From: a virus
DNA length: 32,409 nt
IMG/VR virus record: IMGVR_UViG_3300021964_000278
Span: 1 to 32,409 of that record
Strand: one strand, 5' to 3'
Of the stretch, positions 1-6,230 are shown piece by piece. Each line of letters starts with the position of its first letter. Position 1 is the stretch's first letter. The notes under the pieces were generated by a model that ran no database searches, was not told where the DNA came from, and saw only the letters and a list, made by a program, of their open reading frames with translations. A program made the translations under genes and the position numbers.

Positions 1-2
1 TG

Positions 3-176
3 CTTTTTGTTTACATTGGTACGGGAGAAAGCAAGGTACTCAAAAGCAACGACCTTTACTTTAGATCAGTCGATGATTGCGTTTACTTTGCTCAGAGACT
101 GCACAAGCAAGGTCAGAATATAACAGCCTACTGTCTGCCGGTGCAGGTAGATGCAGAACGTGTAAAGGTGTACTGA
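3..176 (+). CDS. Small phage protein, 5' end cut by the window
   Basis: An open frame enters from the left edge and gives 57 codons before TGA at 174-176. The visible C-terminal part includes FRSVDDCVYFAQRLHKQG and ends in VKVY. I see no enzymatic motif or membrane segment; it looks like a small soluble protein of a type I loosely associate with marine phage lysis/fibre regions. The stop overlaps the next start as ATGA, the coupling used throughout this plus-strand operon, which supports it being a real gene. The start lies outside the window, so its length is unknown. Function unknown. Confidence 0.65.
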   Translation, partial: LFVYIGTGESKVLKSNDLYFRSVDDCVYFAQRLHKQGQNITAYCLPVQVDAERVKVY

Positions 177-607
177 TGCTTGCAGAATTAGCCGCAGCTA
201 ACGCAGCCTTTGCCGTTATCAAACAAGCCGTCTCAAACGGCAAAGAGATTGCCGCTGCTGGCAGTGCCATTGCTGAGTTTGTAGGTGCCAAGGAGAAGCT
301 GCAAGCCAAAGCCCAGAAGAAGGGTGGTGGCTCTGATTTAGAAGAGTTCATGGCTCTTGAGAAGATCAGGCAGCAAGAAGAAGAACTCAAGACTATTATG
401 ATATATGCCGGTAGACCGGGCCTGTGGGCCGACTGGCAGCGTTTCCAAGCAAAGGCCAGGGTGGCTAGGCGGGAGGCTGAGCTGGCCGCTGCTGCGCGTC
501 GTAAGCGCATTGTCGAGGCTTTTATTATTGGGGCGTTTGTTGTTTGCTGCTTGGCTGTAGTTGGCTCTTTGTTATTCTTAATACTGCACCATCAGGGGAG
601 GCTGTGA
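176..607 (+). CDS. Tail-anchored membrane protein of the lysis region
   Basis: 143 residues starting at the ATG that overlaps the previous stop (an in-frame start 99 bases upstream would run through the preceding gene). The N-terminal half is Ala/Lys/Glu-rich and helical, with a Gly-rich hinge near residue 70 (KKGGGSD). A long charged helix follows with RPGLWADWQRFQAKARVARR around residues 90-110. A single hydrophobic segment near the C-terminus (about residues 115-137) follows an RRKR cluster, so by the positive-inside rule the N-terminal domain is probably cytoplasmic. I recognise the WADWQRFQAKA type from marine phages but know no function. It precedes two holin-like genes and a lysozyme, so a lysis accessory role is possible; spanin is not supported because there is no lipobox or signal peptide. 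Confidence 0.75.
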   Translation: MLAELAAANAAFAVIKQAVSNGKEIAAAGSAIAEFVGAKEKLQAKAQKKGGGSDLEEFMALEKIRQQEEELKTIMIYAGRPGLWADWQRFQAKARVARREAELAAAARRKRIVEAFIIGAFVVCCLAVVGSLLFLILHHQGRL

Positions 608-810
608 TGGAATTTACTATGGAGCGTTTCTTGGCGTGGAAAATTCTGCCAAGGCTCATGATGTTTATTATGACGTTCATGTATATCAGGGTCATTGAAT
701 GGGGAATGAGCCTTGAAGATTTGTCTACTCAGCAAAGCGCAATGGTGAGCGTGGTTAGTGGCGCAATGACTGGTGCTTTTGCAGTCTGGCTTGGGAGTGA
801 AAAGAAATGA
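607..810 (+). CDS. Holin-like small membrane protein (two helices)
   Basis: 67 residues starting at ATG 607, which overlaps the preceding TGA. Two hydrophobic segments are visible: LMMFIMTFMYIRVIEWGM (about residues 17-34) and VSVVSGAMTGAFAVWLG (about 48-64), separated by a short polar loop (LEDLSTQQSA), with a charged C-terminus (SEKK). Size, topology and position directly before another holin-like gene and the lysozyme fit a class II-type holin or a holin/antiholin partner. The assignment rests on topology and context, not on a recognised family motif. It overlaps the next gene by four bases (ATGA). Confidence 0.65.
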   Translation: MEFTMERFLAWKILPRLMMFIMTFMYIRVIEWGMSLEDLSTQQSAMVSVVSGAMTGAFAVWLGSEKK

Positions 811-1184
811 TTCAAGCTTTGATACCTATTGTTGGTGAGCTGGCGGGTGGCTGGCTTAAAGGAAAGGCAGACGAGAAAGCTGCAATATCTAAGGTTAAAG
901 TTGCCAAGGCGGAGGCCGAAGCCGAGGTCATGCGCGTTGCAGCTACGCATGAAGCCGGTTGGGAAAAGGTTATGGCCGAAGCCAGCAGAAGCAGCTGGAA
1001 GGATGAGGCATGGACTATTCTCTTCATAGTTATAATTGCGATGTGTTTCATACCGCCGTTGCAGCCATATGTGGAGCGTGGCTTCATTGCGCTAGAGTCA
1101 ACGCCGCAGTGGTTCCAGTGGGCGATGTACGCATCCATAGCGGCCAGCTTTGGACTCCGTGGCTTGAAAGGGATGAAGAAGTGA
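807..1184 (+). CDS. Holin of the GTA three-transmembrane type
   Basis: 125 residues. The pattern matches the holin family first described in alphaproteobacterial gene-transfer agents: an N-terminal hydrophobic segment (ALIPIVGELAGGWL), a long Ala/Lys/Glu-rich amphipathic helix, a WKDEAWTILF motif entering a second membrane helix (about residues 69-86, ILFIVIIAMCFIPPL), and a third near the C-terminus (WAMYASIAASFGLRG). It should permeabilise the inner membrane for the lysozyme encoded directly downstream. Start and stop are coupled to both neighbours (ATGA upstream, GTGA downstream). Having this and a second holin-like gene next to each other suggests a holin/antiholin or pinholin-type pair. 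Confidence 0.8.
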   Translation: MIQALIPIVGELAGGWLKGKADEKAAISKVKVAKAEAEAEVMRVAATHEAGWEKVMAEASRSSWKDEAWTILFIVIIAMCFIPPLQPYVERGFIALESTPQWFQWAMYASIAASFGLRGLKGMKK

Positions 1185-1633
1185 ACGTCGAAAAACTAAT
1201 CAATGACTTGGAAGTGGATGAAGGTTGTAAGTTTGAGATCTATAACGATCATCTAGGCTACCCAACATTTGGCATCGGCCACCTGATTACCGAAGATGAT
1301 CCAGAACACGGCCAGCCTCTCGGCACCCCGATTTCTGTGGATCGGGTGCGAGAGGCTTTCGAAAAAGATGTAGATCGTGTGCGTATGGATTGCTTGAAGC
1401 TTTACCCAGACTTTACCAGCTTGCCTGACGATGCTCAGCTTATCATTGCCAATATGATGTTCAACATGGGCTTGCCGCGCTTGTCTCAGTTTAAGAAGAT
1501 GAAGGCGGCTGTTGATGCTGGCGACTGGGACGAGGCTGCTAACCAGATGGAAGACAGTCGTTGGTATCGTCAGGTCCAGAATCGAGCGGAGAGACTGATT
1601 GAGCGTATGCGGCTTCTCGCCGTTCCTGTTTAA
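1181..1633 (+). CDS. T4-type lysozyme (endolysin, glycoside hydrolase 24)
   Basis: 150 residues from a GTG start at 1181 that overlaps the holin stop; the longer frame upstream runs through the holin gene and is not needed. The sequence aligns by eye with T4 gpe: the active-site region DEGCKFEIYNDHLGYPTFGI carries the expected Glu (E14), Asp (D23) and Thr (T29), corresponding to T4 E11, D20 and T26, followed by GHLI, then MFNMG in the C-terminal lobe and a final SRWYRQVQNRAERLIERMR motif. It cleaves the MurNAc-GlcNAc bond of peptidoglycan. There is no signal peptide or SAR helix, so export depends on the upstream holins. The 3' end is overlapped antisense by the next minus-strand gene. Confidence 0.93.
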   Translation: MNVEKLINDLEVDEGCKFEIYNDHLGYPTFGIGHLITEDDPEHGQPLGTPISVDRVREAFEKDVDRVRMDCLKLYPDFTSLPDDAQLIIANMMFNMGLPRLSQFKKMKAAVDAGDWDEAANQMEDSRWYRQVQNRAERLIERMRLLAVPV

Positions 1634-1760
1634 GAATCTCTATGGCCGCTTGCTGAAATCTAATTGCCATGTGCATCATTTGCTCTGGCGTCATGGTCAT
1701 GTGATGTAGCTTACCGTCTATGCTTACAATCACGCCGTCATTTCTTGGTGCGATAATCAT
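1539..1760 (-). CDS. Small protein of unknown function, antisense to the lysozyme end
   Basis: 73 residues. ATG 1760 is chosen because GGAG sits six bases upstream; the frame is open to 1787 but the earlier starts lack a Shine-Dalgarno. The N-terminal part (IIAPRNDGVIVSIDGKLHH) looks like a small beta hairpin, followed by the helix MTPEQMMHMAIRFQQAAIEI and a polar tail. This is not typical shadow composition. The last 95 bases are antisense to the lysozyme C-terminus, so the two operons converge here. No family recognised. It lies beyond the hairpin at 1779-1804 and so may be expressed only by read-through. Confidence 0.55.
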   Translation of the reverse strand: MIIAPRNDGVIVSIDGKLHHMTMTPEQMMHMAIRFQQAAIEILKQERREAAYAQSVSPLDSGPDDTNDCLPSG

Positions 1761-1778
1761 TGCTTGCTCCATAAGAAA

Positions 1779-1804
1779 GGCGGACAAGCCGTAGCCTGTC
1801 CGCC
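1779..1804 (-). terminator. Hairpin, probable terminator at the end of the leftward operon
   Basis: A perfect 8-bp stem GGCGGACA/TGTCCGCC with a 10-base loop. Read on the minus strand it is followed by TTTCTTAT, a short U-rich tail, so it most likely terminates or attenuates leftward transcription after the SSB-like gene. On the plus strand it could also stop read-through from the lysozyme operon, though its 3' flank there (AGTTTG) is weaker. The loop can add two further G-C pairs after an A-C mismatch. Confidence 0.6.
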
Positions 1805-1844
1805 AGTTTGCTAGGAGGTTGATCGGAGAACCAAAACCGACCGC

Positions 1845-2237
1845 CTAGAAAGGTATATCATCTTCCACCTCTTGTGAAGCAGCTTCTTGCTGTGGCTCTG
1901 GTTCTTGCTGCTGTTTCTGCTTTTCGCTGACTTTGAGCGACATGAACTTGCGTCCATCTTTCTCGCCGCGCCAGCCAGCAATGCGCCAGTCTTGATGCAA
2001 GCCGTCGAGTGGGCCTGAGTAATCCGGTGCTTTGTCGTTGCCGTTCTTGTCGTTACTAAACAGAACACCGATCTTCTGGAAGATCTCAAGGCGCTTCTCG
2101 CCTGTGTTTGTTTGCGCTGTGACAATGACAACTTGCATGTCTTCGCCCATAACATTCAGCTTGCCGTTGAGCAGCAGGTTTTGTTCAGGCCAAGGCTTGC
2201 CAGCGATGCCGGAGTTAGTGTTGTCGTAATCAGCCAT
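1845..2237 (-). CDS. Probable single-stranded DNA-binding protein, DUF736-like body with SSB tail
   Basis: 130 residues with a clear ribosome-binding site (AAGGAG). The C-terminus ends in acidic VEDDIPF, the hallmark tip by which bacterial SSBs recruit partner proteins, preceded by a Gln/Glu-rich linker (about residues 105-123). The body is not a standard OB-fold SSB by eye. NGKLNVMGEDMQVVIV, NDKAPDYSG and RIAGWRGEKDGRKFMSLKV resemble the DUF736 pattern of a beta-rich body with a PDY motif. I infer an SSB function from the tail and from the company: ERF annealing protein and YqaJ-type exonuclease lie just upstream in the same operon. It overlaps the preceding gene by eight bases. Confidence 0.7.
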   Translation of the reverse strand: MADYDNTNSGIAGKPWPEQNLLLNGKLNVMGEDMQVVIVTAQTNTGEKRLEIFQKIGVLFSNDKNGNDKAPDYSGPLDGLHQDWRIAGWRGEKDGRKFMSLKVSEKQKQQQEPEPQQEAASQEVEDDIPF

Positions 2238-2559
2238 TCTTGATTGCTCCTTTGGCTAGTTTGTATTCGGTTGGTGCGCGTCCGCGTGTGAGTATTTTCA
2301 CCCCGTCTTTGCGCATCATCTTGAGATATGTGTGAACAGATAACTCAGTCGATCCGATTTTTTCTGCGATCTTGTCGACTGTTTGATATCTGCCTGACAT
2401 AGCCTTCACAATTTTGTCTGGGTATCTTTTGAGATCAGGTTGCTTTTGTGGCTTATGCACAACAACAGACTTTTTTGCTGTCAGCATGTCTTCAAGCATC
2501 TTGTCGATACGTGCGAGTCGATACTCGATCTTGTCGAGTCGTTTGTTGATTCCTAGCAT
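2230..2559 (-). CDS. Coiled-coil plus winged-helix DNA-binding protein
   Basis: 109 residues from ATG 2559, which overlaps the ERF stop as TAATG and has GGAG eight bases upstream; a TTG two codons earlier is less likely. Residues 1-30 (INKRLDKIEYRLARIDKMLE) form a probable coiled coil that could dimerise the protein. Residues 45-105 look like a winged helix: PDKIVKAMSGRYQTVDKIAE, GSTELSVHTYLKMMRKDG, then a wing with TRGRAPTEYKL. Probably a transcriptional regulator or DNA-structure-binding factor. The operon position between SSB-like and ERF genes also allows a recombination-accessory role. Family not recognised. Confidence 0.7.
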   Translation of the reverse strand: MLGINKRLDKIEYRLARIDKMLEDMLTAKKSVVVHKPQKQPDLKRYPDKIVKAMSGRYQTVDKIAEKIGSTELSVHTYLKMMRKDGVKILTRGRAPTEYKLAKGAIKNG

Positions 2560-2999
2560 TACCAAGTCTCCTCTATTTGCTTGCTTTCTTTCTTTGCAAC
2601 CTTGGTTACTTTGACCGATGACACGCTGGCTGCGTTGCCATCGTCGTCCTCTGACGGCAGACCGAAGGCTGATTGCAACCCATAACGCTTGGCGTATGTG
2701 ATGCCGCTGCCCATCTTTTGTGGGTCAGTGTTGTCCTTGGTCAGCACAGGTGTGCGGCCAGTCACTGACTCGCCGGACTCGTGCATCAGGATTGTGGTTA
2801 CAAAGATGTGATGCTCGTCGAAGTCAACAAGCTGGGTGAATGTCAGCCCAACCTTGCCAGCTTCTGCTCGGACAGTCTCAATGACTTCCTCTAGGCTGGC
2901 ATACTTGGACTTGAAGAAGGGGTTGGCTGCACCCTTCTTGGCTGCTGCCCCACTGTCATGGAACTTGATCAGCGCAGTTGCGAGGTTCTTAGTCGTCAT
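2559..2999 (-). CDS. ERF-family single-strand annealing protein
   Basis: 146 residues. NPFFKSKYASLEEVIETV near residues 26-43 and GSGITYAKRYGLQSAFGLPS followed by an acidic DDDGN stretch are the two conserved blocks of the ERF superfamily, first known from P22 Erf. These proteins anneal complementary single strands. The start has GGAGAACC upstream and overlaps the exonuclease gene by 11 bases. Pairing with the adjacent YqaJ exonuclease forms a two-component recombination system analogous to lambda Red. The short Lys-rich tail (about 25 residues) is shorter than in some ERF proteins. Confidence 0.88.
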   Translation of the reverse strand: MTTKNLATALIKFHDSGAAAKKGAANPFFKSKYASLEEVIETVRAEAGKVGLTFTQLVDFDEHHIFVTTILMHESGESVTGRTPVLTKDNTDPQKMGSGITYAKRYGLQSAFGLPSEDDDGNAASVSSVKVTKVAKKESKQIEETW

Positions 3000-3792
3000 A
3001 GTGGTTCTCCTTTACTGCGATACGAAGTGATCCGCGCTTGTCGCGCTTGATGGTGAGCAGGTCGCAGTAAACCTCCCGCTCGTCATCGCCTACCATTGCC
3101 TTGAGATCGGCCTTGGCAGATTCGAATAGCTGTGCGTTGTCTTGATGATCGATGTAGTCATGGCACCGGCTGATGAACTCGTTGTCAGCAGACGCATCGC
3201 GCTTGACCATATCGTTGACAGGGATCTTGTCTTGATTGGGCGAGGCAACGTGGTTTCCGTACACCTCGTCAGCCTCTGCTGGCGGTGTGTCATCTACAAC
3301 AAGCTGCCAGAATGTCTTGAGATGCACGCGCATACGCTCAACGTAATCGTCAGCGCGAGATACACGCACTGATTCCCAGCGCCTGTTGCCGAACAAGACT
3401 GACAGATAACATTCTGTGTAGCCACCAATCCACATATAGAACTGGATCTGTGGCATGTACTGCTTGAGTACATTGTCGATGGTGTTGTTGTCATAGGTGT
3501 GCTTGCACTCGATTGGTGTTACACCCTCGACAAGACCGTCAAGCATACCCTTACAAGGCACACCGTCTACATCCAGCTTGATCTCATGCTGGCTGAAAGA
3601 AACTTCTTTGCCTGTCTGTTGGCCAAACCAGTTGATGTTGAACTGTTCGGTGAATGTGCCAAGCTGCACTGGCAATACATCTGATAGATCGTCAGGCTTC
3701 TTGCGTCTTGTCTTCTCTTCCCAGAGTGATATCCAGTCACCTTCCATGATGCGGCGCATGTCGCTGCCGCCGATAAATCCTATGCGGTTCAT
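2989..3792 (-). CDS. YqaJ / lambda-exo-type recombination exonuclease
   Basis: 267 residues of the RecB-like PD-(D/E)XK fold. Visible residues: GGSD near the N-terminus, E49 in LGTFTEQ, D85 in GMLDG, E95-C-K97 (the ExK pair), and Q115/Y119 in QIQFYM, which is the usual QxxxY motif. The enzyme should resect double-strand ends 5' to 3' and hand the 3' tail to the ERF protein encoded next. The start at 3792 has GGAGAACC four bases upstream, directly after a candidate promoter at 3814-3842. The C-terminal 80 residues are helical and charged with no separate domain recognised. Confidence 0.88.
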   Translation of the reverse strand: MNRIGFIGGSDMRRIMEGDWISLWEEKTRRKKPDDLSDVLPVQLGTFTEQFNINWFGQQTGKEVSFSQHEIKLDVDGVPCKGMLDGLVEGVTPIECKHTYDNNTIDNVLKQYMPQIQFYMWIGGYTECYLSVLFGNRRWESVRVSRADDYVERMRVHLKTFWQLVVDDTPPAEADEVYGNHVASPNQDKIPVNDMVKRDASADNEFISRCHDYIDHQDNAQLFESAKADLKAMVGDDEREVYCDLLTIKRDKRGSLRIAVKENHYDD

Positions 3793-3813
3793 TTGGTTCT
3801 CCTTTGCATAGTT

Positions 3814-3842
3814 AGTTTACTGCGAACTTGCAGTTAGTGCAA
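3814..3842 (-). promoter_or_regulatory. Candidate internal leftward promoter before the exonuclease gene
   Basis: On the minus strand TTGCAC (3842-3837) is followed after 17 bases by TAAACT (3819-3814), a moderate sigma70-type match. It lies 22 bases upstream of the exonuclease start and largely inside the end of the preceding gene. The spacer contains the same palindrome found at the stronger promoter near 8930, which raises its credibility. It would give the recombination genes their own expression level. Confidence 0.45.
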
Positions 3843-4455
3843 CCTTCTTGGCTGTTAATGCCTCCATTAGCTTGCGACGTTTCTCGACACGCCATTCGAT
3901 GTGTTTGTGGAACTCGGCGTATGCCGGCCAGAAGGTGCAAGACTCCCCGACCTTCTGGACGGCATACAGCACGATGTCCGCAGGATACTTTACTAACTGA
4001 GCGGTGAGCGACTTGATCCTGATTGCCTGATCTTTGGCAGTCTCTCCTGCTGGCTTCACCACAAGCGTTGCCAGCATAGTTAGCTGCTCACCTATCTGTT
4101 TGTCAGGAAGGGGCGTCAGTGAGGCTTGTACGGCGTTTAACGCACGGTCTAGCGATGCTTCGTCAGTCACCTGCACATCGTAGCGCAGCAATGTAATCTG
4201 AACATCAGCATCACGAGGGAAGCGAGTGCGTTCTACTTTAGAAATCGTCAAGCCCGGTAATGAGGCCAGCGAAGTGGCTAGATTCTTGTCCACCTCTGCT
4301 GGATCTCCGACCTCCACCAGCCGAGCCACCGCTCGTTGCTGCTGTTCCCCACTCAACGGCATTAGTACACCATTTTTTGTAGGCAAGGTCTGGTCGCTTG
4401 AACGTGTTGCCTTTTGATCTGTGGTGATCACGGAACCTAACGGCTTCAATGTCAT
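3817..4455 (-). CDS. Conserved phage protein of unknown function in the recombination operon
   Basis: 212 residues. ATG 4455 is supported by GGAG seven bases upstream, although it lies far inside the preceding nuclease frame; a later in-frame ATG exists at 4362. The first 45 residues are low in order. Two helical regions follow, then a C-terminal block (about 155-205) with ADIVLYAVQKVGESCTFWPA and EFHKHIEWRVEKRRKLMEAL. I recognise this Trp/Arg-rich block as recurring in alphaproteobacterial phages. It vaguely resembles primosomal or helicase-loader proteins in its all-helical make-up, but I cannot assign a function. Confidence 0.75.
   Translation of the reverse strand: MTLKPLGSVITTDQKATRSSDQTLPTKNGVLMPLSGEQQQRAVARLVEVGDPAEVDKNLATSLASLPGLTISKVERTRFPRDADVQITLLRYDVQVTDEASLDRALNAVQASLTPLPDKQIGEQLTMLATLVVKPAGETAKDQAIRIKSLTAQLVKYPADIVLYAVQKVGESCTFWPAYAEFHKHIEWRVEKRRKLMEALTAKKVALTASSQ
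3818..3835. promoter_or_regulatory. Operator-like palindrome, copy 2
   Basis: TACTGCGAACTTGCAGTT is an imperfect palindrome that matches the copy at 8913-8930 in 15 of 18 positions, with half-sites close to ACTGC/GCAGT. It occupies the spacer and -10 edge of the candidate promoter at 3814-3842, although most of it also encodes the last codons of the upstream gene. A phage repressor, perhaps one of the HTH proteins of this operon, could bind both sites; the partner is not known. Confidence 0.45.
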
Positions 4456-4870
4456 GGTCTATCTCCACTCCTAGCAAGTGATTCAATATTCCTTTTTGTT
4501 TTCCTGTTGGCTTCCAGTCTTCTGGCAGCTCTGCTTTGGTTGCGCGTTTCTTTTTGGTTAGTAACGGAGCAATGTCACGCTCGAACACATCACCATCAAA
4601 GATAACAAGCGTTTTGGGCTTGCCGACTTTGCGTTTATAAAACGCAACGTCACGCACAACAGTGAATGGGTTGGGGAAATTTGACTTGTCTCGGTATTTT
4701 ACTTCCACCACCAACTCAAGTCGTCCGAGTTTCCAGATGATGTCGCCGGAGTATTCTCCGCCGAGTGCGCCTGATAGGGGCTGGCGTTTGGCTTGGAACC
4801 CAAGCTCTTGGAGCCAGTTGACGAACCACCTTTCGTGGTAGTTTCCCTTGTCGCGATTCTTGTTTGCCAT
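4238..4870 (-). CDS. Hjc-like PD-(D/E)XK nuclease, probable Holliday-junction resolvase
   Basis: 210 residues with GGAGAACC before the start. The N-terminal 65 residues carry the archaeal Hjc/RecB-type active site: E13 in KGNYHERWF, S33-G34 in QPLSGA, D43 in SGDIIW, and E56-V-K58 in VVEVKYRDK. It should cleave branched DNA, a natural end step for the exonuclease/annealing pathway encoded downstream. The last 73 codons (4455-4238) overlap the next gene in another frame, and the final 30 residues are Gly/Ser/Arg-rich, so the C-terminus may be an overprinted tail. The 5' end is overlapped by the zinc-ribbon gene for 172 bases. Confidence 0.8.
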   Translation of the reverse strand: MANKNRDKGNYHERWFVNWLQELGFQAKRQPLSGALGGEYSGDIIWKLGRLELVVEVKYRDKSNFPNPFTVVRDVAFYKRKVGKPKTLVIFDGDVFERDIAPLLTKKKRATKAELPEDWKPTGKQKGILNHLLGVEIDHDIEAVRFRDHHRSKGNTFKRPDLAYKKWCTNAVEWGTAATSGGSAGGGRRSSRGGQESSHFAGLITGLDDF

Positions 4871-5031
4871 TGGTTCTCCTGATAGCAGTCAAGGCAGATT
4901 GTGTACCATGACGGCGGGTTGATGGATGCCACTGGGCAGACAAAGTAGCTAGTGTAAGCCTGACAGGCTTCACACTGCTGCGGTCTGCCTTCATTCAGCT
5001 TCTTTTTTGTGCGTCTGTTTTTTGCTGGCAT
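4699..5031 (-). CDS. Small zinc-ribbon protein with an overprinted C-terminus
   Basis: 110 residues. The first 55 include a basic N-terminus (KNRRTKKK) and two Cys pairs, C20-x2-C23 and C46-x2-C49, with an extra C32; this fits a zinc ribbon for nucleic-acid or protein binding. The remaining half is Ser/Thr/Gly-rich and lies in the region also encoding the catalytic core of the nuclease, so it is probably a non-conserved overprinted tail. It overlaps the preceding HTH gene by 41 bases and has no good Shine-Dalgarno, so translation is probably coupled. Confidence 0.55.
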   Translation of the reverse strand: MPAKNRRTKKKLNEGRPQQCEACQAYTSYFVCPVASINPPSWYTICLDCYQENQWQTRIATRETTTKGGSSTGSKSLGSKPNASPYQAHSAENTPATSSGNSDDLSWWWK

Positions 5032-5227
5032 CGGTGATGTAATCGAATACTAGTTTTGCTGTTTCGTATCGTAGCTCCTTGCCTTGATTGGCTCGATAAT
5101 AGGTTGAGTCCTGAACACCAGCCTTGAGGAACGCATCCTTGAGGGGTATTCGGTGGCGCTTTGCCCTGTTCTTGAGCGTTGTCATGTAGCTTTTCATGCA
5201 CGGATAGTCCTGCATACTCGCAGTCAT
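4991..5227 (-). CDS. Small helix-turn-helix-like protein
   Basis: 78 residues from ATG 5227, two bases after the preceding stop; an in-frame start 39 bases upstream would overlap more. The core LKNRAKRHRIPLKDAFLKAG followed by VQDSTYYRANQGKELRYETA reads as a Cro/C1-like helix-turn-helix: recognition helix at about residues 38-48 and then a scaffold helix. It ends in a Lys-rich tail. It lies in a run of three DNA-binding-type genes. Probably a transcriptional regulator of the phage; target unknown. Confidence 0.65.
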   Translation of the reverse strand: MTASMQDYPCMKSYMTTLKNRAKRHRIPLKDAFLKAGVQDSTYYRANQGKELRYETAKLVFDYITDASKKQTHKKEAE

Positions 5228-5228
5228 G

Positions 5229-5462
5229 TCAATCTTTCTTGGGTACTGGCTTGAGTGTGTAGCCAAGATAGTTGAGGGCGGCTTCGATATCGTTGATTCG
5301 TGGCGTATGTGTAGTGCGCCACTTCCTCAACGTATCCCTGTGAAGCCCGACCCTCTCTGACAGATCCATCTGGCAGCATCGTTGCTTGTGCATTTCCTTA
5401 AACAGAAACTGTACAATCGGGTTGCCATTAACAATGGCTGGCCGATATCTAAACTTCCGCAT
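5229..5462 (-). CDS. Cro/C1-type helix-turn-helix regulator
   Basis: 77 residues. NGNPIVQFLFKEMHKQRCCQ, then MDLSERVGLHRDTLRKWRTT, then INDIEAALNYLGYTLKPVP is the classical XRE layout: helix 1, HTH with recognition helix HRDTLRKW (about residues 41-48), and a C-terminal helix ending in the LGY-L motif common in DNA-binding prophage and plasmid regulators. It may bind one of the palindromes in this operon, but nothing links it to a specific site. It overlaps the upstream gene by 14 bases. Confidence 0.8.
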   Translation of the reverse strand: MRKFRYRPAIVNGNPIVQFLFKEMHKQRCCQMDLSERVGLHRDTLRKWRTTHTPRINDIEAALNYLGYTLKPVPKKD

Positions 5463-5781
5463 CTTCTGTGTAGAACTCCTTTGCCCACATGATTAGCTGC
5501 TGCCGACCAGACTCAGCCTTGCGTTTGCGATGGTCGGTAAAGATCAAGCCTTTCTCTTTGAGTTGCTTGTATCTGGCGGTGATTGTGCTGTAGCGATAGC
5601 CAGGAAGGATGCGTAACACATCGTCAGAAATGCAGCCGTTTGCCGCGAAGCTGGTGATTGCAGCCAGCACAACACGCTCCATCTTGTTTACATCAAGCTG
5701 TTCTGCTGCATCGTGGCTGGTGCTTGGATCGTCACGGCGAACCAGCTTGTAAGCTGGCGTCTCAAAAAGATCATTCATCAT
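5449..5781 (-). CDS. Winged-helix protein
   Basis: 110 residues from ATG 5781, preceded by GGAGAACC; the open frame extends to 5838 but the earlier start lacks a Shine-Dalgarno. PSTSHDAAEQLDVNKMERVV leads into a winged helix: TSFAANGCISDDVLRIL, then GYRYSTITARYKQLKEKGLI (recognition helix STITARYKQL) and a wing TDHRKRKAESG. Similar domains with DPxTSxxAA starts are widespread in phages and plasmids, where the short region is used for DNA binding. Exact role unknown. Confidence 0.72.
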   Translation of the reverse strand: MMNDLFETPAYKLVRRDDPSTSHDAAEQLDVNKMERVVLAAITSFAANGCISDDVLRILPGYRYSTITARYKQLKEKGLIFTDHRKRKAESGRQQLIMWAKEFYTEDAEV

Positions 5782-6230
5782 TTCGGTTCTCCATATGTTA
5801 GTTTGTAAATCAAACTGTCTGGGTCGTAAGACCACCATTTTCGTGGCGTATTAATATGGTTTAGTCTGTATTCATCCTCCGTTAGTTTGTCTTGTTCGAA
5901 TCGGCCGTATCTTTCTATTCGACAATTCCAGAAGTAATAGTAGCCATAGAACTTTTTGCCACATGTGACTGGAATTACAGGTGCATATAAAACATCCCAT
6001 TTGCCTTGGTCATATTTGAAGCCTTTGTATTCATCTTTTGGTATTACCAAGGGCTGTAAAAAATGGCGATGCCAGTGATGTATACACATATAGCCAAGCT
6101 CAGATATTGAATCTGCACTGAAAGATTCTGTGTAATCTATTCTCGTGCCATCATTTGTGTACCAAACATCTACTGTAGCTTTGTATTTTGAGCCTTGTTT
6201 TGTTGGCCAGTTTGGGTTTGGTTCAGTCAT
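5778..6230 (-). CDS. Unknown protein, aromatic-rich
   Basis: 150 residues from ATG 6230 with GGAGG five bases upstream (the codon before it is a TTG). Unusually rich in Tyr, Trp and charged residues, for example KFYGYYYFWNCRIERYGRF and NTPRKWWSYDPDSL. No signal peptide, membrane helix or recognised motif. The DNA is more AT-rich than the recombination genes, which may point to separate acquisition. It is coupled to both neighbours (four-base overlap at the 3' end, eight at the 5' end). Function not assigned. Confidence 0.65.
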   Translation of the reverse strand: MTEPNPNWPTKQGSKYKATVDVWYTNDGTRIDYTESFSADSISELGYMCIHHWHRHFLQPLVIPKDEYKGFKYDQGKWDVLYAPVIPVTCGKKFYGYYYFWNCRIERYGRFEQDKLTEDEYRLNHINTPRKWWSYDPDSLIYKLTYGEPK

